A stretch of 39,336 bases of DNA from Prevotella sp. UBA1378 (lineage in GTDB: Bacteria; Bacteroidota; Bacteroidia; Bacteroidales; Bacteroidaceae): NCBI GenBank assembly GCA_002305505.1, contig DBRC01000042.1:1-39336 (forward strand), given 5' to 3'. Positions 1-8,200 of this stretch are shown in pieces; within the stretch, counting starts at the first letter, position 1, and each line of letters begins with the position of its first letter. Position numbers and translations under genes: made by a program. The notes beneath the pieces were generated by a model. That model saw only the letters and a program-made list of their open reading frames with translations, was not told the DNA's origin and did no database searches.

Positions 1-32
1 CCGTTGGCGGACAACGGGCAACTATCTGTTTT

Positions 33-92
33 GATTTTTGGCCATTTTTCTGAGATTTTTGGCCATTTTTCTGAGTTTTTTGGCCAAAAATC
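33..92. repeat. Tandem/inverted TTTTTGGCCA repeats at the left edge
   Basis: Two direct copies of a 21-bp unit (GATTTTTGGCC followed by ATTTTTCTGA) occupy 33-53 and 54-74. A third, inverted partial copy (TTTTTTGGCCAAAAATC) follows at about 76-92. The same unit forms a perfect palindrome at the right edge (39298-39336). It is probably a dispersed intergenic palindromic repeat. Bases 1-17 can also form a small hairpin (CCGTT/AACGG). I see no gene in 1-171. Confidence 0.7.
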
Positions 93-171
93 AGAACAAA
101 GGTATATCCTCCGCCTTGCAACGGCCGTGCTGCCGCAGCGCGAAGGGAGGCACCGCCGTCCGGATTAACGT

Positions 172-218
172 GATATCCTTATCCCGAACTCAGGTATATT
201 TGTACCAGCAAAGACAAC
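172..218 (+). repeat. Degenerate terminal CRISPR repeat
   Basis: It sits exactly one 30-bp spacer before the first canonical repeat. The last ~25 bases (GTATATTTGTACC then AGCAAAGACAAC) match the repeat with three changes, while the first half is almost unrecognisable. The -7 element is still perfect in consensus terms (TATATTTG, 195-202) although the bases differ from the canonical TATCTTTG. Such degenerate copies normally mark the oldest end of an array. Confidence 0.85.
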
Positions 219-3200
219 TTTCATCTGAAATTTTTAATAATTGTTTTCGTTGTGATTAGCTAAAAAATTCGTATCTTTGCATCAGCAAAGACAACTTTTT
301 CTGCCTATTTTATCAGAACTTTGCAGTTGTGATTAGCTAAAAAATTCGTATCTTTGCATCAGCAAAGACAACAAAACCAATGGTAATCATGTACAGACTT
401 AGTTGTGATTAGCTAAAAAATTCGTATCTTTGCATCAGCAAAGACAACACTTATCTGTCTAACAACTTGGATAGTATAGTTGTGATTAGCTAAAAAATTC
501 GTATCTTTGCATCAGCAAAGACAACTGCGCTCATAGATTTCTGTTGTCATAATAGTTGTGATTAGCTAAAAAATTCGTATCTTTGCATCAGCAAAGACAA
601 CAGCCGTCCATATAGAGAACGCTACCTTGGAGTTGTGATTAGCTAAAAAATTCGTATCTTTGCATCAGCAAAGACAACTGAAAAAAGCGCTAAAACAAAA
701 AACAAACGTTGTGATTAGCTAAAAAATTCGTATCTTTGCATCAGCAAAGACAACTCTGTTTCATTGCTATATATTTAGAGTGTTGTTGTGATTAGCTAAA
801 AAATTCGTATCTTTGCATCAGCAAAGACAACGGTGGCTGAACGGACGCAAGGAACAAACCTGTTGTGATTAGCTAAAAAATTCGTATCTTTGCATCAGCA
901 AAGACAACAACGGGTTTGATTCTCAACGGTTCGTACAGTTGTGATTAGCTAAAAAATTCGTATCTTTGCATCAGCAAAGACAACTATATTCTGATGAACA
1001 TGAATATACGATGAGTTGTGATTAGCTAAAAAATTCGTATCTTTGCATCAGCAAAGACAACCGCTACTATTGCGAGTGTGACAGCACCCTCGTTGTGATT
1101 AGCTAAAAAATTCGTATCTTTGCATCAGCAAAGACAACGATATTTTTTTTAATTGTTTTCTTAATCTTGTTGTGATTAGCTAAAAAATTCGTATCTTTGC
1201 ATCAGCAAAGACAACAAAATAAGGTAGCCTACCTGGCTACCTTAGTTGTGATTAGCTAAAAAATTCGTATCTTTGCATCAGCAAAGACAACTGATAGGCA
1301 AGTTTCCATAGATCTTCTCACGTTGTGATTAGCTAAAAAATTCGTATCTTTGCATCAGCAAAGACAACTGCCGAGATAAATTTTGGTACAAAGATAAGGT
1401 TGTGATTAGCTAAAAAATTCGTATCTTTGCATCAGCAAAGACAACAAAATAAGGTAGTCTATCAGACTACCTTAGTTGTGATTAGCTAAAAAATTCGTAT
1501 CTTTGCATCAGCAAAGACAACAAAACAACTTCTAACATCAATCAAAATGGAGTTGTGATTAGCTAAAAAATTCGTATCTTTGCATCAGCAAAGACAACTT
1601 TCTTTGTCTCTACATCAGATTTCGGCAGTTGTGATTAGCTAAAAAATTCGTATCTTTGCATCAGCAAAGACAACCGAGTTTCACTCCCTGCTGAATAGCC
1701 ATCGTTGTGATTAGCTAAAAAATTCGTATCTTTGCATCAGCAAAGACAACATGAATTCTTAGGGATTTCGAACTGATTACGTTGTGATTAGCTAAAAAAT
1801 TCGTATCTTTGCATCAGCAAAGACAACAATCTTCATCAATAGCCACGGCTATCAGTGGTTGTGATTAGCTAAAAAATTCGTATCTTTGCATCAGCAAAGA
1901 CAACCTTAAAACCTCCAATATCCACGCATCTGCTGTTGTGATTAGCTAAAAAATTCGTATCTTTGCATCAGCAAAGACAACCCATTACCGAGGAGAATGC
2001 CGAGGATGTGAGTTGTGATTAGCTAAAAAATTCGTATCTTTGCATCAGCAAAGACAACTATTAAAATAAATAGTATCTTTGTACTGTGTTGTGATTAGCT
2101 AAAAAATTCGTATCTTTGCATCAGCAAAGACAACCGCCGCCTCCAAGCCTACAAAGATGCCCACGTTGTGATTAGCTAAAAAATTCGTATCTTTGCATCA
2201 GCAAAGACAACAATACTAACATACAATGTCGATGAAAAGTAAGTTGTGATTAGCTAAAAAATTCGTATCTTTGCATCAGCAAAGACAACCATCCACGTGA
2301 ACCTAAACTGTGGTTCAGTGTTGTGATTAGCTAAAAAATTCGTATCTTTGCATCAGCAAAGACAACCTAATTCGTGTAATGCTCAATGGTGCTTTGGTTG
2401 TGATTAGCTAAAAAATTCGTATCTTTGCATCAGCAAAGACAACGACTTGCGAAGTGATGAGAGGGAGGTGGAGGTTGTGATTAGCTAAAAAATTCGTATC
2501 TTTGCATCAGCAAAGACAACTAAAGAAAAAAAACAAACATACTATCTGATGTTGTGATTAGCTAAAAAATTCGTATCTTTGCATCAGCAAAGACAACTTA
2601 CTGCTAATTTTGATGGCAAATATACAGGTTGTGATTAGCTAAAAAATTCGTATCTTTGCATCAGCAAAGACAACCGCCTGCTAATACATCATGCCCAGCA
2701 TAACGTTGTGATTAGCTAAAAAATTCGTATCTTTGCATCAGCAAAGACAACGGTAAAAAACTTTTACATGGAAAAATGTGTTGTGATTAGCTAAAAAATT
2801 CGTATCTTTGCATCAGCAAAGACAACTTGCTAATGCCTATGTTACCCCCAAGGCAGTTGTGATTAGCTAAAAAATTCGTATCTTTGCATCAGCAAAGACA
2901 ACGAAAACGGGTAATTATTTTCATCCGGTGCAGTTGTGATTAGCTAAAAAATTCGTATCTTTGCATCAGCAAAGACAACCGATATTTTTTTTATTTAAAC
3001 TTCATTATGTTGTGATTAGCTAAAAAATTCGTATCTTTGCATCAGCAAAGACAACCTGGGTGAGCGTATATCATCCAACAGATTTGTTGTGATTAGCTAA
3101 AAAATTCGTATCTTTGCATCAGCAAAGACAACATGTGTCGCACGGGAATGCCACGTGGCTGTGTTGTGATTAGCTAAAAAATTCGTATCTTTGCATCAGC

Positions 3201-3824
3201 AAAGACAACCGGTAAAAAAACTTTTACATGGAAAAATGGTTGTGATTAGCTAAAAAATTCGTATCTTTGCATCAGCAAAGACAACTTCATAAAAAAATAC
3301 GGTTAAGCACGCTAAGTTGTGATTAGCTAAAAAATTCGTATCTTTGCATCAGCAAAGACAACAATAATCGCAACAAAGCATACACAATAAAGGTTGTGAT
3401 TAGCTAAAAAATTCGTATCTTTGCATCAGCAAAGACAACTCTGCTCATTAACGTAAGGCAACAGCTTGTGTTGTGATTAGCTAAAAAATTCGTATCTTTG
3501 CATCAGCAAAGACAACTTTCAGGGAAAGGCTATGACGGGAAAACATGTTGTGATTAGCTAAAAAATTCGTATCTTTGCATCAGCAAAGACAACTATAGGC
3601 TCTCTAAAATTTCACCGTTTCACGTTGTGATTAGCTAAAAAATTCGTATCTTTGCATCAGCAAAGACAACGAAGACGGCACACGGCACCACTGACAGCGA
3701 GTTGTGATTAGCTAAAAAATTCGTATCTTTGCATCAGCAAAGACAACGAGATCGACACACACCGTAACTGGAGTAACGTTGTGATTAGCTAAAAAATTCG
3801 TATCTTTGCATCAGCAAAGACAAC
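172..3824 (+). CRISPR. Type II-C CRISPR array, 47 canonical repeats plus one degenerate
   Basis: I count 47 repeats of 47 bp, first at 249-295 and last at 3778-3824, plus a degenerate copy at 172-218. The repeat begins GTTGTGATTAGCTAAAAAA and ends GCATCAGCAAAGACAAC. There are 47 spacers: 33 of 30 bp, 12 of 29, one of 28 and one of 31. Repeat ends are complementary (GTTGT/ACAAC), and positions 27-42 form a hairpin (CTTTGC, loop ATCA, GCAAAG). The sense orientation is set by the tracrRNA at 9774-9873, whose anti-repeat pairs with the 5' half of the + strand repeat. The array is therefore transcribed rightwards, towards cas2. Positions 24-31 of each repeat read TATCTTTG, a perfect Bacteroidetes -7 element, with TTG at positions 2-4, so each repeat may carry its own promoter. 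The repeat length and the adjacent cas9-cas1-cas2 fit Bacteroidetes type II-C. Confidence 0.98.
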
Positions 3825-3932
3825 CCCGATTTAAGTAACCTGCTAAAAAACAGAGGTTTACTACATGTTTTACAAATAAAAAACAATCGAGTATTGAGAT
3901 GGGATTCTGCAAAATATGTAGAATCCCATTTT
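3825..3932. other. Array-cas2 junction, candidate integration leader
   Basis: About 75 AT-rich bases separate the last perfect repeat from a hairpin ahead of the cas2 stop. The opposite end of the array carries the degenerate repeat, so this side is the likely place of new spacer insertion. That is an inference from array polarity; no leader motif is recognised. Confidence 0.4.
3899..3932. terminator. Hairpin terminator between array and cas2
   Basis: Perfect 10-bp stem ATGGGATTCT (3899-3908) / AGAATCCCAT (3920-3929) with an 11-nt loop, followed on the + strand by TTTCT. It would end crRNA transcripts running rightwards. It also lies immediately 3' of the cas2 stop, so it may cap the cas operon from the other side, although the - strand lacks a clear U-run. 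Confidence 0.7.
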
Positions 3933-4268
3933 CTAAAATAGCTCTAACTGCTGATATGGAGCTGTTGGAGTTTTTTCTTTTCTGCATGAAAAGATCTTAA
4001 TATCAGCAAATTGTTTATCTGTGATGCATAAAATTCCTACATGACCTAACTCCGGTAATAAAGATTTTACCCGTTTGATATGTACCTGCGCATTTTCCAT
4101 ACTTGCACAATGGCGAACATAGATGGAAAACTGGAACATCGTAAAACCATCCGCCATGATTTCATTGCGAAACTTGGCTGCTACCTTACGTTCTTTTTTG
4201 GTATCGGTAGGAAGATCGTAGAATACCAATACCCACATAACTCTGTATTCACATAGTTTTGGGAACAT
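3933..4268 (-). CDS. cas2: CRISPR-associated endoribonuclease Cas2 (type II)
   Basis: 111-aa Cas2, which pairs with Cas1 in the spacer integration complex. The N-terminal strand holds the family signature VLVFYDLPT with Asp18, and FQFSIYVRHC and the C-terminal QQLELF are typical of type II-C Cas2. The open frame extends upstream to 4346, but I chose the ATG at 4268: the extension is a readthrough of the cas1 frame region and the homologous family starts at this Met. This start overlaps the 3' end of cas1 by 20 bp, suggesting translational coupling. It is the last gene of the cas9-cas1-cas2 operon. Confidence 0.93.
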   Translation of the reverse strand: MFPKLCEYRVMWVLVFYDLPTDTKKERKVAAKFRNEIMADGFTMFQFSIYVRHCASMENAQVHIKRVKSLLPELGHVGILCITDKQFADIKIFSCRKEKTPTAPYQQLELF

Positions 4269-5202
4269 ACGCAGAAGGATATGAGATTTTACGTATTTCT
4301 CCACTGAAACACTTTGCCAAACTTGCTGTCGTCTCCGATACAGCAACCATCAGCGGACGACGCTTACCTCCGATTCTGACGTCCATCACCGGTATTGACA
4401 ACAAGTCGCGCTTTAGGTCTTGAGACAATACATCGGGGATTTCATCGTAACGCATCATCATTTCCAATATCTGTTTATCTACAAAAGGCCGGTAAGGCTC
4501 CATGATATCATCTGCCAAACAATATGGATTATACCGGTTATGGTGATGGATGCCCGATACGGGCAACAGACCGCTGGCTACGAGTGCCCGCGCTACAACA
4601 GCCCGCAGGATTGCATATCCATAGTTTAACAGATGGTTGGGCGGTTCCCCATTCTGCTCCCGGACAAAATCCGGTTTGTCCGAGAATATGTTTTTCCAGT
4701 AATATACTGCAGCCTGTGCTTCGTAATTATCTGGATCACCGCTCTTGACATCCCTTGCCATCACATAGAGATTGGCCACAGATTTCAATGTATACTGCTG
4801 CAATACCGCAGCCTGATTCTCTATCTTTGCCTTTACAGTCTGTTGCCAAAGCTGTTTCTTCAATGGCAGCGACGATTCTATCTGATTCCTGAACCGCTCG
4901 TTATGCGTTGTGTTACCGTGTAATGGCAAGAGCATGCCCATCGGCATGCGCTTGTCATTACATGTGATAAGAGCTACCGTATTATCAAGAAGTGCGGCAA
5001 TCAGTGCATGAGTGATTGTGACTTGCTGGTGGTCAAGAATCATCACGCCGATATCTTCTATCGGTACCGTACGCACCGACTCCTTGCGTGTCACTTCAGA
5101 GACGTCATCGGAACGTTCCACCTCTGGTAACTTTACAACTAATTGCTTATTCCTTAATGACAGATAGGCAGGATTACCAAAATACAATGTTTTCTTTATC
5201 AT
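4249..5202 (-). CDS. cas1: CRISPR-associated endonuclease Cas1 (type II)
   Basis: 317-aa integrase of the adaptation complex, which inserts new spacers with Cas2. The metal ligands expected for type II Cas1 are visible: Glu161 in NYEAQAA, His220 in GIHHHNRYNP and Glu235 in DDIMEPYRP; the 15-residue spacing of the last two is normal. The N-terminal region (KKTLYFGNPAYLS) matches the family's start. The gene begins 3 nt after the cas9 stop and overlaps cas2 by 20 bp, so the three genes form one tight operon. Length and motifs are intact, so it should be active. Confidence 0.97.
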   Translation of the reverse strand: MIKKTLYFGNPAYLSLRNKQLVVKLPEVERSDDVSEVTRKESVRTVPIEDIGVMILDHQQVTITHALIAALLDNTVALITCNDKRMPMGMLLPLHGNTTHNERFRNQIESSLPLKKQLWQQTVKAKIENQAAVLQQYTLKSVANLYVMARDVKSGDPDNYEAQAAVYYWKNIFSDKPDFVREQNGEPPNHLLNYGYAILRAVVARALVASGLLPVSGIHHHNRYNPYCLADDIMEPYRPFVDKQILEMMMRYDEIPDVLSQDLKRDLLSIPVMDVRIGGKRRPLMVAVSETTASLAKCFSGEIRKISYPSAYVPKTM

Positions 5203-5205
5203 AGG

Positions 5206-8200
5206 CTAATCATATTTTGTCACAATACCCAGTCGGCTTACTTTCAACCGGACACAAACATTCTTAATCATTTCGCCTGTCCATGACTTTTCTGCTTTAT
5301 TGTTTGATCCAAGCTCTATTGTATCCATTATTGGGGCAGAAATGTTACATGGGACAAAGAATCCGCATTTACCCGTCGACGACACCAATTTATATATCCT
5401 GTCCACCTGCAAAGGCTCTATTTTCCCATCTGTATCCGGTACATACACTAAATCACCTGGCGACAAAACGAACAACAGTTCATTACCATTCCCATCATAT
5501 TCCGGAGCGACAGGGAGACCCATTTTCATACACTCAACAGCCTCATTAAAAGGAATACTGGTATATGAACGGCCCCCCTCTTTATCTGCATATATTGCAA
5601 AAAACAGGTTCGTTCCCTTGTCGGCCTCCACGTACTTAGATTTCTTATTACCACATTCACCCACAGGGAACTTAAGACCTAAAGCCTCCGTCTTCCGCAC
5701 TTTAAGAATCGGCTTATGGTCTTTTCCTCCGTTATACTTACGAATATTACTATTCATATCCATTATCCCCTCGGGGGTGAATGCTATCTTGGGGTCATTA
5801 TCATGCTCCTTGAGGTAATTGAGCAGGATAGAGCGTATACCACTGTCGGAGACTGACGCGATTTTCTTCTCATCAAATGATATGTCAAGTTCGCAACGCA
5901 CTGCCGACAAATCGGCTTCCTTCGGCAACACGAACACTTCTACTTTGCTGATGTCCTTACCATCCAGCATATACTTCCTGTCCTTGAAATACCTTAGGAT
6001 GACAGTCTCATCAAACTTTTTATACCCTGCTATGAGTCCCTTTATCGCCTTACGGATATTTTTGTCCTTAATCTGATGCCAGTCTTTGAGTGCTTCCTTC
6101 AAGCTTACTTTTTTTATCCCCTGCAACCGCACTGCTCCCGAAACAGTGGCCTTATGCAACGATTTACGGACAGCCCAGCCATCACCCTTCAACTGTTTTG
6201 CCAATACTTTCCGCCCATTCTCATAGTGCCAGAAGTGGTTGGTCATTTTGTTGATAACACGGAGATTCTGCTTGAAACTTACGATAACGCGCCGCAATTC
6301 AGCCTCCACATCCTGAGTAAACGTATCCCATGGTTTATTAAACTTCCATACATAGTTACCATTCCCGTCCGTTTTTTCTTTAAAGCACAATTTATGCTGA
6401 AGGTCGTACCTCAGCTTTTTCGCCGATGCAGCCGCAGCACTGTTATTAAGGTAGTTGATATGGTCGCGTGTGGCGCAGGCAATCACTATCGCATCCATCG
6501 CATGATGGCGATGGTCGATGCGTTTCTTGCTGAATCCGGCAGACTGCTCAATAGGAATGTTGATCTGGAAATAGCGCTTACCGCCGGCATTCATCCACTG
6601 CCCGAAATTGCCCGTGCCCGTTATCCGGTTGAGGCGTTCGAAACGGGGAGTGATAATGTGGTCCCACACCTGTGTAATCCCCCACTCTTTCTTTAACCGG
6701 TCCGTAATCGCCCCATTCGATGCGATGACATTAACCGATACAGCCCCCTTGTCATTATCTGCCACTTTACCGTCGGCTGTTGTCTGCCTCACTACATTGG
6801 AAAGAATCTCAATGGTCTTCCTTGCGATATAACGGCTGTCGTTAAGCTGCCGATTTATAAAATCTGCCGGGATATCCTCCATGAGTAGCTTGCGCATCTT
6901 CGGGCGGTTGTTTGCATAATGCTGCTTTACAAAATCCTCGTATTGCTGCTGGTCAAGAACCTTGTGCCCGCCGATAATCTGGCCGTGCTTATTTTGGATA
7001 AACTCATAAGCCAGACTGTTGTCCTTCAGCTTATTCACTTCGCTCTCGCAAATCACCTTATTGTTCAGCGAATCGTCAAAATACCTCGACTGCGGGATAA
7101 TATGCTCTATCTCATAAGCCGGGGTAAACAGCTTGCTCAATGGAATCACATCGCCGGTATAAGGCGACCGGTATTTCTGTTCCAGCCAGAGCTTATACCT
7201 CATTACATCATTGTGGGCAACATGCTTGGTTGCATTGCCAAGATTATTGAATACATCTACAAGTTCCTCGGGCACGTCTTCATTACAAAGGATATCCGCC
7301 TCGTAAATCTTGAGCAGTTCGAGTTGCGAAGGCGAATGCGGGCGTACATTTTCTATCCCGCAATCAGGATTGGCAAACTCCTGCAGGAGTGTACGTATGC
7401 GTTGATTGGTACGTTCATTCTTCAGCATCTTCTCTGCATCATCCTTCCTCCTGTCAGCCGATTGTTTCAAGTCGCGCCCCATTTCCACGTGCACTTCGTC
7501 TATCTTGCCATAAACCGACCAAATGTCTCTCACCACGCGTAACGATTCACCGAGAATAGCTTCTACAACCGGATTACGAAGTGAATGCTGTTTAAAACAG
7601 AACCTCAAGTAATAATCAATGTCTGCAGGAGACTTCCAAACGGTATATTCTTCTTTCTTCCCATAAACGACATATTCTGCAAACCATAGCGGCAGAGCCT
7701 TGAAATCATCCACCTGCTTCAAACTGAACCTATTCTTCTCCGCACTCTCGTAGATATACTGTTCACCCCTTCCATCTATAATCGCCTGGATACGGTCAAG
7801 CGTATGCATGCCAATTGCTCCGGCATCCCATCTTTTCCCCGTCCTCATCAGTGGGAGCACCTTCTTCAATGCCTTTTCAGAATAAGCGCCATAGTCGCTC
7901 TCAAACGGTTTAGTGTGAATATACTTCTCCACGAACTTCTCCTCATCCATCCCATTCTTGACAGCGAAAGCCTTCAGAGCCTTGCGCAACAGTACAGGGT
8001 CGTCTACCGAGTACAAGATATGCCACAACGCGATTTCCCCACATACATCCAGGCATCCGTCACGGTTGATACTCCACCGCGTTTCATTGCAGGGATACGC
8101 CTTACTCTCCACATAATTCCAACGGTGCGATTTGGCACTGAGACCGAAATGTTTCAGCAACGTGTCATTCGACACCTCTTTCAGCCCATTCAAGTATTCA

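Noticed and set aside
38..259. Short + strand open frame of 73 codons at the left edge
   Set aside because: It runs through the TTTTTGGCCA repeats, the degenerate CRISPR repeat and the first spacer; no ribosome site or protein-like composition.
219..3777. Self-targeting spacers within the window
   Set aside because: Reading the spacers by eye I found no convincing match to the genes here; a proper search was not possible.
4249..4268. cas1/cas2 overlap as a sign of frameshift
   Set aside because: Both proteins are full length with complete motifs; a short overlap is normal in cas operons.
4269..4346. Longer N-terminus for Cas2
   Set aside because: These codons overlap the cas1 coding end and do not match the Cas2 family start; the Met at 4268 gives the normal length.
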